The position numbers and the translations under genes are program-made. Source: Streptomyces malaysiensis subsp. samsunensis (GTDB taxonomy: Bacteria > Actinomycetota > Actinomycetes > Streptomycetales > Streptomycetaceae). Taken from it: a stretch of DNA of 64,000 nt. The stretch spans positions 62,001 to 126,000 of the forward strand of contig NZ_JANIIC010000011.1 in the NCBI RefSeq assembly GCF_024519315.1. Direction: 5' to 3'. Below are positions 37,862 through 45,510 of the stretch, piece after piece (positions within the stretch are counted from its first letter, which is position 1; each line of letters starts with the position of its first letter). The notes beneath the pieces were generated by a model that ran no database searches, had not been told where the DNA came from, and saw only the letters and a list, made by a program, of their open reading frames with translations.

Positions 37862-37926
37862 CATCGTTGAGACACCGAGAGATCCGGCCAAGCGTTGCCC
37901 GTCCGCCCTTCCCCGGAGTGCCGCTA

Positions 37927-39255
37927 ATGCCCAAGTACGAGGAGCCGTCCGGGCTCCCGGCCCCCTTGCTGAGCGACCCCGAGATGATCGGCGCTTGCCG
38001 CGAGCGCGATTTCCCAAGGATCTTCAGCTTGGCCAAGAGGCGCGGCGGGTTTCATGCCTCGCTGATCGCACGGCGCTGCGACTTGACCCCGAGCCGGGTC
38101 GGGGAAGTCATGAAGAGCGAACGGCAGATCAGGGACATAGGCGTCATCGAACGCGTAGCTGATGGCCTACGAATTCCAGGTCGCATGCTCGGGCTCGCCC
38201 GACGTGAGTGGGAGACCCCCGAGGTACTGAGAGCCGATCCTGACCATGTCGGGCAGCGCGGCCCTGTGGCCGCGATAGACCAACGCCCCACCTTCGTCAG
38301 CACGCTCCCCAGCGGCGATCTTGAGAGCATCATTGCCGCGGCTTCGGGCCCACGGCTCAGCCCTTCCACGTTGCGCGCGCTCCACTCCTCCATTGAGGAC
38401 TACTGGCGCCGTGACGACCAGCACGGGGGCGAAGTGCTGCGTCCGGCAGTCGTCGGGCAACTTCGCTACGTCGTGGAAATGATCAAGGAGGCGTCCGGCA
38501 GCGATGTGCGCCGTGACTTGTACGGCATCGCTGCCGAGCTGGCGAGGCTCACCGGCTGGACCCACTTCGACGCCCGCCAGTACAGCCAGGCCCGTACGTA
38601 CTTCGCCGAAGCGCTGCAACTCGCGAAGGCCATCGACGACCGGCAATTCATGGCGAATGTGCTGGCCTGCATGAGCTTGCAGGCCACCTATGAAAACAGG
38701 CCAGCCGACGCCGTGGCCCTGTCGACGGCAGCCCAGGACACCGCCCGAGCGCGTGGCGGGACACCACGGGTTATGGCGATGCTCGCGATGCGCGAGGCGT
38801 TCGCCCACGCCTCCACGAACAACCCCAGCGCGGCCCATGCCGCCCTCGCCGAGGCGCACCGCCAGTTCGAGCGGACGTCAGACGCCGACCTGGACCCGGC
38901 ATGGGTGACGTACTTCGATGAGCCCAAGCTGATCGTGGATACCGGCATCGTTCACAGCCGACTCGGCGAGGCGGCCACTGCCGAGCCGTTGATCGCTGAC
39001 GTGTTGCGGCGCGGACATCGGGGCAATCAGCGAGGCCGGGCGTTTCACGCCTTTTGGCTGGCCACAACCCAGCTCCAGCGGGGCAATCTCGACCAGGCAT
39101 GCCACACGGCCACAGTCGCCCTGGAGAGTGCCGCCGCCGTTGGCTCGGAGCGTGTCACCGGTCATCTGCGTGAGTTCCAGCAGCGGCTTGCCCCGTTCGG
39201 CAAGGAGCCCGCAGCCGTGATGTTCGAAGCGCGGCTGCGGGCCATGCTGAGCTGA
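37927..39255 (+). CDS. XRE-like transcriptional regulator with TPR-like repeats
   Basis: 442 aa from ATG 37927, GGAG six bases upstream; the frame is open 100 codons further without support. Residues 15-85 hold an atypical HTH (FSLAKRRGGFHASLIARRCD, SRVGEVMKSERQI, ERVADGLRIPGRMLGLAR). Residues 150-440 are helical hairpins of the tetratricopeptide type, for example WTHFDARQYSQARTYFAEAL and ALSTAAQDTARARG. Such Streptomyces regulators sense a peptide or small ligand through the TPR part. The divergent partner is an RsbW-like ATPase. Confidence 0.82.
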   Translation: MPKYEEPSGLPAPLLSDPEMIGACRERDFPRIFSLAKRRGGFHASLIARRCDLTPSRVGEVMKSERQIRDIGVIERVADGLRIPGRMLGLARREWETPEVLRADPDHVGQRGPVAAIDQRPTFVSTLPSGDLESIIAAASGPRLSPSTLRALHSSIEDYWRRDDQHGGEVLRPAVVGQLRYVVEMIKEASGSDVRRDLYGIAAELARLTGWTHFDARQYSQARTYFAEALQLAKAIDDRQFMANVLACMSLQATYENRPADAVALSTAAQDTARARGGTPRVMAMLAMREAFAHASTNNPSAAHAALAEAHRQFERTSDADLDPAWVTYFDEPKLIVDTGIVHSRLGEAATAEPLIADVLRRGHRGNQRGRAFHAFWLATTQLQRGNLDQACHTATVALESAAAVGSERVTGHLREFQQRLAPFGKEPAAVMFEARLRAMLS

Positions 39256-39258
39256 TCG

Positions 39259-39792
39259 TCAGCGGATCGCCTCATCCATGAGGACGTACAGCAGGCCGAC
39301 CAGTGAGCCGCTGCTGACGACTTCTCGGCGGTCGATCATGCCCCGCACCCGGTCCAGCGGAACCCATTCGATGCGGTCCGACTCGTTCTTCTCCGTCGGG
39401 GGACCGATGTGGGTAGCGCCGTCCGCCCTGAAAACGTAATGCTGCGAGTCGGTGATCCCGTTCGCGGGCTCGGCGTAGATCAACGGCTTCATGGGGCCAG
39501 GCCGCCAGCCCGTCTCTTCCTCCACCTCACGGGCTGCGGCTTCTTCGGGGGTCTCGCCGTCCTCTATCAACCCCATGGGCAGTTCCCAGGCCCACGCGTC
39601 CGTGATGAAGCGATGCCGCCACATCATCAGGATCTCCCGTTGATCATTGACCACGGCCGCAACGGCGAGATGGCGCAGGCGTACGACGTGATGTTCCCAA
39701 CGTCGGCCGTCCGGCTGCTCAACATCGACAAGGCACAGGTTCACCCATGGGTTGGTGTAGATCTGCCGCTCGCCGTGCGTCTTCCACTCCAT
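39259..39792 (-). CDS. Nudix hydrolase, possible Pif-type conjugal immunity factor
   Basis: 177 aa from ATG 39792, with GAGAGGGG upstream. A complete Nudix box: GLIEDGETPEEAAAREVEEE followed by TGW, and before it the strand LRHLAVAAVVNDQREILMMWRHRF. N-terminal residues ERQIYTNPWVNLCLVDVEQPDGRRWEHHVV resemble ADP-sugar pyrophosphatases. In pSAM2 the pif gene, a Nudix protein, blocks transfer into cells that already hold the element; Nudix genes recur in AICEs at the end distal to the integrase, as here. Substrate unknown. It converges with the TPR regulator, three bases apart. Confidence 0.82.
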   Translation of the reverse strand: MEWKTHGERQIYTNPWVNLCLVDVEQPDGRRWEHHVVRLRHLAVAAVVNDQREILMMWRHRFITDAWAWELPMGLIEDGETPEEAAAREVEEETGWRPGPMKPLIYAEPANGITDSQHYVFRADGATHIGPPTEKNESDRIEWVPLDRVRGMIDRREVVSSGSLVGLLYVLMDEAIR

Positions 39793-40057
39793 CGACGCCG
39801 CCCCTCTCGCTCGTGGTCTCCAGCATCCCAGACGGCCCGTGCCTCCTGAGCTGCGAGGCTCAGAGAGCGTCAGCGCGGTTCCGAACCTACGGATCAAGAG
39901 GTTGCAGGTTGAAGTGCCGTCGATATCATCGCAGCTCAGAGGCCATTCCCGAGCAGCGGATGCGTGCCTCTGACGCTGAACGATCAAGCGGCTATCACAA
40001 AGCCTCGCGCTACGGAGTGATCTATGTGCCAGACTTACGACATGGAGGCAAGACAGA

Positions 40058-40060
40058 CCA
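40058..40060. other. Right attachment site (attR) of the AICE
   Basis: CCA on the plus strand, equal to the triplet at 29303-29305. To its right is phosphoribosyltransferase sequence, to its left AICE sequence; the mirror holds at attL. Joining the outer flanks restores an uninterrupted frame INFPW-SVEPPVV. Confidence 0.7.
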
Positions 40061-40291
40061 CGGGAAGTTGATCCACCGATCGGTGCGCTGCCAGACGTAC
40101 TCGCACTCGACCAGCGACTGCGGCTTCTCGTAGATCACCGCGCTGCGCACCTCGGCGACCGTGCCGAGGCAGAAGTCCCGGACCAGCTTCAGCGTCTTGC
40201 CGGTGTCCGCCACATCATCGGCGATCAGCACCTTCTTGTCGGAGAAGTCGATCGCGTTGGGCACGGGCGCGAGCATCACGGGCATGTCGAG

Positions 40292-40303
40292 CGTAGTCCC
40301 CCG
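40292..40303. other. Left attachment site of the prophage
   Basis: Homology to the phosphoribosyltransferase ends within codons GTTL here. The exact core cannot be fixed because the right end of the prophage is outside the window. The phage integrase start codon lies only 31-42 bases away. Confidence 0.6.
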
Positions 40304-40333
40304 CAAGACATAGTCTTGACGTTGGAGGGCTAC

Positions 40334-42082
40334 ATGACGACGTCTGTTGTTGCAGCTCGGAGCGAGGTTCCTCGCTCCCTTGTCCTTACCGGTGATCGGG
40401 GCGAGGGTCCTCGCTCGCTCACTGGTTTGCGCGGCGGCAGGTACGCACGTAAGAGCGCGTACCGCGGGAAGAGCGCACGCCGAGGGTTCTCGGTGCGCGA
40501 GCAGCTCGACGCCTCGCAGGCTGACGCCGACCGCCTCGGCGTGGGCATCGTCGAAGACTTCGTCGACGATGACCGCTCGGCTTCTCGCTTCCGCGACCGC
40601 GAGCGCGAAGAGTTCGAGCGCATGATCGAGTGGATTAGAGGTGGAAAGCTCGACATCGTCTTCGTGTGGGCGTCAACCCGACTCCAGCGCGAGTTAGACG
40701 TCTATGTGCGCCTGCGCAATACCTGTGCGAAGCACGGCGTTCTGTGGTGCTACGGCGGCAAGGTCTACGACCTGTCGAACAAGGACGACCGTTTCCGCAC
40801 GGGCCTCGACGCTCTGATCGGCGAGCGCGAGGTCGACGAGCTGCGCGACAACGTCAAGCGGACGTTACGCGCGAACGCTGCCTCGGGTAGGCCACACGGC
40901 GTCACGCCATACGGCTACCGTCGTGTGTACGACGCGCAGACAGGCGCGTTCATCAGGGTCGAGAAGGACCCCGAGCAGGCGCCCATCGTCAAGGAAATCT
41001 GCAAGCGCGTTGCGAACGGCGAGGCTTACAAGACGATCGCTGCCGACCTGAACAAGCGGTGCGTACCGGCACCCGCCCTGCGCTGGACCAAGGGCATGGT
41101 CGTGCGTCTGTCGCACAACAAGCCCAGCAAGCCCGAGCACCTGCCGCTGTGGAGTGAAACGGTCGAGCGGCTCGCCCTGGGTGAGGATCAGCTCGCCATC
41201 GCACGCGACTACAACGAGCGGTGCGAGCCGTTGATCGCGGCCATCTGGCACGGTGCGACGATCAAGGACTACGCGACCGACGTCCGGTACACCGGCGCCC
41301 GCACGCACCACGGCCAGGTGACCAAAGAGGAAGCGTGGCCCGAGATCGTGCCGAAGCGCGTATTCGTCAAGTGTCAGTCGATCATCGCGGCTAAGGGAAG
41401 CAAGCCGACCAACTCGCGTCCGGGCATGGCGCGGTACTTCCTGTCGGGGATCATGGGCTGCTCGTCGTGTCGTGTGCCGGTCGTGTCCAACCCGACCGAC
41501 TACGGCATGAACTACCAGTGCAAGCAGCCTGGGCAGGATGGCGAGAAGGGTTATCACGTCAGCGGCAAGCAGGCGCCGATCGACGAGTACGTGCGCGGCG
41601 AGCTGTTCGACTGGATCGCCTCTCCTGCGTTCGTCGAGGCGTACACCAAGGGCGACGAGGAGTTGCAGAAGAAGATCGCCGATGCCGAGGCCGAGGCCGA
41701 GCTGCTCAAGGGGCGGTTGAAGGAGTTCCGCGACAAGGCCATCGCGGGCGAGTTGTCCGCGGACAGTCTCGCCGCCATCGAATCGGGCCTCATGCCCAAG
41801 ATCAACGAGGCCGAGAAGACTGCGAAGGCACTTCGCGCTCCGGACGTCGTCGCGGATCTGGCGGGTGCTGCCTCACGCGAGGAGGTCGAAGGGGCATGGG
41901 AGCAGCTCACCATCGCGCAGCAGCGCTTGATCGTTGAGTCGCTGCTAGAGGTGACGCTGCATCCTGTCGGCAAGGGACGACACAGCCGCGCGGGAGTACC
42001 GATCTCGTCCTATGTGACGGTGGTTCGCAAGTCGCTGCGGCCAACGGTTACGGAGCAGACGCAGCTCGCCAAGGCGGCGTAA
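40334..42082 (+). CDS. Large serine recombinase (prophage integrase)
   Basis: 582 aa from ATG 40334 with GGAGG five bases upstream. An N-terminal extension of about 35 residues precedes the resolvase domain, whose RYARKSAYRGKS holds the catalytic Ser at residue 41, unlike the residue-12 position of the AICE enzyme. The recombinase domain (PHGVTPYGYRRV), a zinc ribbon starting CSSC at residue 376 and a long coiled coil (about 440-500, rich in AEAEAELL) follow. It should integrate phage DNA into the phosphoribosyltransferase gene. A directionality factor was not identified. Confidence 0.94.
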   Translation: MTTSVVAARSEVPRSLVLTGDRGEGPRSLTGLRGGRYARKSAYRGKSARRGFSVREQLDASQADADRLGVGIVEDFVDDDRSASRFRDREREEFERMIEWIRGGKLDIVFVWASTRLQRELDVYVRLRNTCAKHGVLWCYGGKVYDLSNKDDRFRTGLDALIGEREVDELRDNVKRTLRANAASGRPHGVTPYGYRRVYDAQTGAFIRVEKDPEQAPIVKEICKRVANGEAYKTIAADLNKRCVPAPALRWTKGMVVRLSHNKPSKPEHLPLWSETVERLALGEDQLAIARDYNERCEPLIAAIWHGATIKDYATDVRYTGARTHHGQVTKEEAWPEIVPKRVFVKCQSIIAAKGSKPTNSRPGMARYFLSGIMGCSSCRVPVVSNPTDYGMNYQCKQPGQDGEKGYHVSGKQAPIDEYVRGELFDWIASPAFVEAYTKGDEELQKKIADAEAEAELLKGRLKEFRDKAIAGELSADSLAAIESGLMPKINEAEKTAKALRAPDVVADLAGAASREEVEGAWEQLTIAQQRLIVESLLEVTLHPVGKGRHSRAGVPISSYVTVVRKSLRPTVTEQTQLAKAA

Positions 42083-42099
42083 GAGAGCAGGAGCAGGAA

Positions 42100-42127
42100 G
42101 GGCCGCACGGCGTCTGCCGTGCGGCCC
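42100..42127. terminator. Bidirectional terminator after the phage integrase
   Basis: GGGCCGCACGGC-GTCT-GCCGTGCGGCCC, a perfect 12-bp stem between the integrase and the convergent small gene. Confidence 0.9.
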
Positions 42128-42137
42128 TCATCGTTGT

Positions 42138-42392
42138 TCAGCGTTCGCTGTCGCCCGCTGTGGGGCGCGAGTCCTTGGGATGGTCTTCACGGCCACTGTT
42201 GGGGGCAAGGCCGTTCAAGGCTTGTTGCAGGCCGGCCGCACCTGTGGGGGAGATGTGGCGCCGGTCCATGTCGATGGTCAGTCCATCCTCGGTTAAGCGG
42301 ACGACTGCGATTGCTCCGGTGTCGAGGTGAGTGCGAGTAACGCGGATCAAGAGTTGCCCCCTTGTGGCATGACTGGACCTTGACTCGAACAT
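42138..42392 (-). CDS. Small phage protein of unknown function
   Basis: 84 aa from ATG 42392 (a GTG two codons earlier is possible). The middle part IAVVRLTEDGLTIDMDRRHISPTGAAGLQQAL looks like two strands and a helix; the C-terminus is hydrophilic. It lies downstream of the repressor on the same strand and ends at the integrase terminator, so it may be expressed in the lysogen. No family recognised and no good ribosome site. Confidence 0.5.
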   Translation of the reverse strand: MFESRSSHATRGQLLIRVTRTHLDTGAIAVVRLTEDGLTIDMDRRHISPTGAAGLQQALNGLAPNSGREDHPKDSRPTAGDSER

Positions 42393-42469
42393 ATGCACGA
42401 GCGAAAGGTCCGGACCACCATACTCCGCATAACACCGCAGGTCACGCGCGTTCGACAGTCGGTGATCCT

Positions 42470-42913
42470 TTATGAAGACGTCTCATTCTCCCCGGAAAGT
42501 TCCGGGGGCAACTCGCCAGCGGCATATCGCCTGAGCAACTCCTCGACTCTCGGCATGTCCTTGCGCCCCATGCCGGGGGCATGCACGACGACGACCGACG
42601 TCTCGCCGTCACTGGCATTGAACGGGTCGTCGGCGATGAGGCCGCAATACTGCTGCGCCGCAGCCTTGCGCACGTCTCGCTCGTCGACATCGATTGCGGA
42701 CCTGATCGCGGCTGCGACCGCCCCGACGACGCCCGGGCCGAGCATGATTGGCTCGTCCCGCGCGATCCGGTACAGGGTGGCGTACTTCACCGCTACCCCC
42801 GTCGTCGGGTCGACCGCGCTCTCAGCGAGCTTGCGGTACGAGTGGCCCGCATCATTGGCGGCACGCAGGAGATCCCCGAAGGGGGTGCCATAGGGGGTGT
42901 CGGTCTCCGACAC
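42470..42913 (-). CDS. Phage repressor-like HTH protein
   Basis: 147 aa from GTG 42913, AGGAGTGAG upstream; 14 codons of open frame before it are excluded. The N-terminal part FGDLLRAANDAGHSYRKLAESAVD, GVAVKYATLYRIARDEP is an XRE-like helix-turn-helix seen in actinophage repressors; the C-terminal part has DPFNASDGETSVVVVHAP and a closing helix. It is divergent from the early operon, with two related 16-base boxes on either side of the control region. Most probably the lysogeny repressor. Confidence 0.75.
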   Translation of the reverse strand: MSETDTPYGTPFGDLLRAANDAGHSYRKLAESAVDPTTGVAVKYATLYRIARDEPIMLGPGVVGAVAAAIRSAIDVDERDVRKAAAQQYCGLIADDPFNASDGETSVVVVHAPGMGRKDMPRVEELLRRYAAGELPPELSGENETSS

Positions 42914-42932
42914 GCTCTCACTCCTGTTCTTG

Positions 42933-42948
42933 TTGCAAATCTCGAACA
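42933..42948 (-). promoter_or_regulatory. Repressor operator box 1
   Basis: TTGCAAATCTCGAACA; read on the minus strand TGTTCGAGATTTGCAA. It matches box 2 at 14 of 16 positions in inverted orientation and lies 20 bases upstream of the repressor start. Confidence 0.65.
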
Positions 42949-43031
42949 GTCTCATCTAATCGCACATGACCTCGCGGAGCACAGCGTTCTATCGCGTTGA
43001 CGTGCGCTTTGCCCTCTCGTACGGTTGCCGG

Positions 43032-43047
43032 TGTTCGATATCTGCAA
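43032..43047 (+). promoter_or_regulatory. Repressor operator box 2
   Basis: TGTTCGATATCTGCAA, the inverted partner of box 1, 70 bases upstream of the first early gene. Both boxes share the continuation CA, so the site may be 18 bases long. Confidence 0.65.
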
Positions 43048-43117
43048 CAGTTCGCCCGGCGCTACATCCCATTTGCGCCCCGACTGTTGCACTCCTGAAA
43101 CAGGACGGAGGGGAGAC

Positions 43118-43258
43118 GTGACCGCCCACGAGGCATCGACCGAGCAGCGCGAGGACAGCAAGCCGAGCGCCGAGCAGATCGACCTAATCCGCCGCATCCT
43201 CGCCCCTCACATCCACCGCGCGCGTGCCGAGCGCGCCGAGCAGCAGTCCATAGGGTGA
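43118..43258 (+). CDS. First early gene, small hypothetical protein
   Basis: 46 aa from GTG 43118, with GGAGGGGAG directly upstream; the frame to 43025 runs through the operator and is not used. A hydrophilic helical peptide (AEQIDLIRRILAPHIHRARA). It stands first in the rightward early operon, divergent from the repressor, the place where a Cro-like or anti-repressor protein would be expected; the sequence shows no HTH. Confidence 0.6.
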   Translation: MTAHEASTEQREDSKPSAEQIDLIRRILAPHIHRARAERAEQQSIG

Positions 43259-43274
43259 GGAGAAAGAGCACCAC

Positions 43275-43553
43275 ATGAGCAGCACCGTCGAGTTTGTCGG
43301 TCCGCCGCCCAAGCAGCGCAACACCAAGCACGCTCGTATCGCCGGGGAGTTACGCGCGCACCCGAAGGTGTGGGGCGTCGTGCGGAAGCCGAAGTCCATA
43401 ACCCGTGCGGCATCCGCCGCTCAGGCCATCCGTGGCGCCCGCCTGCCCGCGTACGCTCCCGCCGGTTCGTTCGAGGCAGTCGCCCGCACGGTCACCGAGG
43501 GTGGCGTCGTTGAGTACCGCGTCTACGCCCGGTACGTCGGGACCGACAAGTGA
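43275..43553 (+). CDS. Early phage protein, unknown function
   Basis: 92 aa. A short alpha/beta protein: HARIAGELRAHPKVWGVV, then SAAQAIRGARLPAYAP and a terminal strand pair GVVEYRVYARYVG. It overlaps the next gene (YqaJ) by four bases and lies 16 bases after the previous one, so it is part of the recombination operon. No family recognised. Confidence 0.72.
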   Translation: MSSTVEFVGPPPKQRNTKHARIAGELRAHPKVWGVVRKPKSITRAASAAQAIRGARLPAYAPAGSFEAVARTVTEGGVVEYRVYARYVGTDK

Positions 43554-44608
43554 CCACAGCCCCGACACAGCCAGCTACCGTGACACCGACGGCCGTCGTT
43601 GCCGCCCCGCCGTCCCTAGACCGCGAGCAGTGGCTCATCACGCGGCGTACGGGAGTCGGCGGTTCCGACGTCGCCGCAGTGCTCGGGATGAGCAAGCACA
43701 CCTCCGCGCATGAGGTCTACCTCGACAAGCGCGGCGAGCTACCACTCGACCGCCCGCAGAACCCCGAGCTCGCCGAGGCTGCGTTCTGGGGGCTGGCGCA
43801 CGAGCCGACGATCGCCCGCGTGTTCTCCGAGCGGTCCGGCCTCGCCGTTGTCACGGGTCCGGGCATGCTCGCGCACGTCGAGCGACGTTGGATGCTCGCC
43901 AACGTCGACCGGTACGTGCTCGACGAAGACGCGCAGCCGTCCAGCCTGTTGGAGATCAAGACCCGTAGCGCATATCAGCTCGACGACTGGCTGCTCGGCG
44001 TGCCAGACGGACCGGCGTTGCAGACGCATTGGTACCTCGCTGTCACCGGTTACCAGCACGCGCACGTCGCTGCCCTGCTCGGCGGTAACCGGCTGTTGAT
44101 TCACCGCGTCGAGCGCGACGAGGGACTCGTCGAGCATCTTGTCGACCTCGTCGGCGAGTTCTGGCAGGGGGTGCTCGACGGCACCCCGCCCCCGGTCGAC
44201 GGTTCCGAGGCCACCGAGGAACTGCTCGGCCACCTCTACAAGGTCAAGGCCGACGCCGTGACCATCGCCGACCCTGCCGACGTCCTGCCACTGCTGGAAC
44301 GCCGACGCGAGCTCAAGGCACGCGAGGCCAGGACCGCCGACGAGCTGCGCAAGGTCGACAACCGCTTGAAGGCTGTCGCCGGCGAAGCTGAGGTCGTCAA
44401 GACGCAGGGAGCCGTCGCCTTCACGTGGAAGCAGAACGGCCCGCTCTCGACGAAACGATTTGCCGCCGCGCACCCGGACCTCGCACAGCAGTACATGCAC
44501 CGCGTCGACGCGCTCGACACGAAGCGCCTCGCCGCCGAGCACCCCGACGAGTACCGGGCCCACCGCGCCCGACGCCTCGTTGTGCCCAAGGAGCCTGCCG
44601 CAGCATGA
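43550..44608 (+). CDS. YqaJ-like phage exonuclease
   Basis: 352 aa. The YqaJ domain starts WLITRRTGVGGSDVAAVLGMSKHTS, with the Glu of EAAFWGLAHEP, the Asp of MLANVDRYV and the LLEIKTRSAYQLDDW Glu-x-Lys motif that close the lambda-exonuclease-type active site; a coiled-coil region (RRRELKAREARTADELRKVDN) follows. It resects DNA 5' to 3' for RecT-mediated annealing; recT is directly downstream with a four-base overlap. GTG 43550 overlaps the stop of the previous gene. Confidence 0.9.
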   Translation: MTTAPTQPATVTPTAVVAAPPSLDREQWLITRRTGVGGSDVAAVLGMSKHTSAHEVYLDKRGELPLDRPQNPELAEAAFWGLAHEPTIARVFSERSGLAVVTGPGMLAHVERRWMLANVDRYVLDEDAQPSSLLEIKTRSAYQLDDWLLGVPDGPALQTHWYLAVTGYQHAHVAALLGGNRLLIHRVERDEGLVEHLVDLVGEFWQGVLDGTPPPVDGSEATEELLGHLYKVKADAVTIADPADVLPLLERRRELKAREARTADELRKVDNRLKAVAGEAEVVKTQGAVAFTWKQNGPLSTKRFAAAHPDLAQQYMHRVDALDTKRLAAEHPDEYRAHRARRLVVPKEPAAA

Positions 44609-45510
44609 GCACCAACCTCGCCGAGCGCGTCGCCAACAAGCGCGCCGGCCGTACCGCCGCCCCTGCCCACCGTGCCGCCCAGCAGCCCACCCTCGTGCAA
44701 TTCGTACAGCGGATGCGTCCCGAGATCGAGCGCGCCCTGCCCGCCCACGTCGGGGGTGCCGACCGGATCGCCCGCATCGCGCTTACCGAGCTGCGGCGCG
44801 TCGAGCACCTCGCCGAGTGCACGCAAGAGTCGTTCGCCGGCGCACTGATGACCTGCTCGGCCCTCGGCCTCGAACCCGGCGGAGTGTCCGGCGAGGCGTA
44901 CCTGCTGCCGTTCTGGAACAAGAAGATCCGGGCGTACGAGGTACAGCTCGTCATCGGCTATCAAGGCATGATCAAGCTCTTTTGGCAGCACCCGCTCGCC
45001 GCCGGCCTGGACACGCACACCGTGTGCGAGGGTGACGAGTTCGAGTACGAGTACGGCCTCGCCCCCGTGCTCAGGCACAAGCCAGCCCGCGGCAGTGCCA
45101 AGGGCGCGCCCACGCACTACTACGCCGTGGCCCGCCTCGCGAACAGCGGGAACACGTTCGTTGTGTTGGACGTCGACGACATCGAGGCGATCCGCAAGCG
45201 CAGCAAGGCCAAGGACTTCGGCCCATGGGCAACGGACTACGACGCCATGGCCCGCAAGACCTGCGTACGGCAGTTGTTCAAGCTGCTGCCGAAGTCCGCC
45301 GAGCTCGCCCGCGCCGTGGCGCACGACGAGACGGTGCGCCGTGACCCCTCGCCCGAGGGACTCGACACCCCCGGCGACTACATCGAGGGCGAAGTCGTCC
45401 GGCAGCCCGCCGAACAGGGCGACGAGCAGACCTCGGTCGAGGACGTACCGGCGGAATTCGCCGGCTGGCCCGAGGCCGCCGAGTCCGACACGGCCGACAC
45501 CACGCAGTGA
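44605..45510 (+). CDS. recT: RecT-family single-strand annealing protein
   Basis: 301 aa from ATG 44605. Core motifs: FAGALMTCSALGLEPGG, GEAYLLPFWNKKIRAYEVQLVIGYQGMIKLF (split), APTHYYAVARLANSG, and the C-terminal FGPWATDYDAMARKTCVRQLFKLLP. RecT binds resected ends and anneals homologous single strands during phage replication or circularisation. An acidic disordered tail ends the protein. It forms a pair with the YqaJ exonuclease upstream. Confidence 0.93.
   Translation: MSTNLAERVANKRAGRTAAPAHRAAQQPTLVQFVQRMRPEIERALPAHVGGADRIARIALTELRRVEHLAECTQESFAGALMTCSALGLEPGGVSGEAYLLPFWNKKIRAYEVQLVIGYQGMIKLFWQHPLAAGLDTHTVCEGDEFEYEYGLAPVLRHKPARGSAKGAPTHYYAVARLANSGNTFVVLDVDDIEAIRKRSKAKDFGPWATDYDAMARKTCVRQLFKLLPKSAELARAVAHDETVRRDPSPEGLDTPGDYIEGEVVRQPAEQGDEQTSVEDVPAEFAGWPEAAESDTADTTQ

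Larger units (their letters stand above)
29303..40060. mobile_element. Integrated pSAM2-like AICE with a serine integrase
   Basis: About 10.75 kb, inserted in the phosphoribosyltransferase gene. Contents from left to right: serine integrase; then on the minus strand a small protein, rolling-circle Rep, SpdB-like DUF2637 protein, FtsK-type translocase TraSA, a 68-residue protein and an SCO3933-like regulator; then a GntR/KorSA-like repressor, a structured non-coding region, HTH and HATPase genes, a TPR regulator and a Pif-like Nudix protein. This is the module set of actinomycete integrative and conjugative elements, which excise, replicate as double-stranded DNA by rolling circle and transfer with a single translocase. 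No excisionase or directionality factor was recognised. Confidence 0.88.
40022..40306 (-). pseudogene. Phosphoribosyltransferase, middle fragment cut on both sides
   Basis: The reading frame has GTTLDMPVMLAPVPN, then the PRPP loop VLIADDVADTGKTLKLV, then VRSAVIYEKPQSLVECEYVW and WINFPWSV. This is the C-terminal half of a purine-type phosphoribosyltransferase. Bases 40,061-40,303 are host sequence; 40,022-40,057 come from the AICE and encode LPPCRKSGT and a stop in place of the native EPPVVRREGQVRDA (now at 29,252). At the other end host sequence stops near 40,292-40,303, where the prophage begins; the TTG at 40,306 is in phage DNA. The N-terminal half, with the first active-site residues, should lie right of the prophage. 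Confidence 0.88.

Noticed and set aside
29303..40060. tRNA-gene integration site for the AICE
   Set aside because: No tRNA sequence is visible at either junction; the target is a protein gene.
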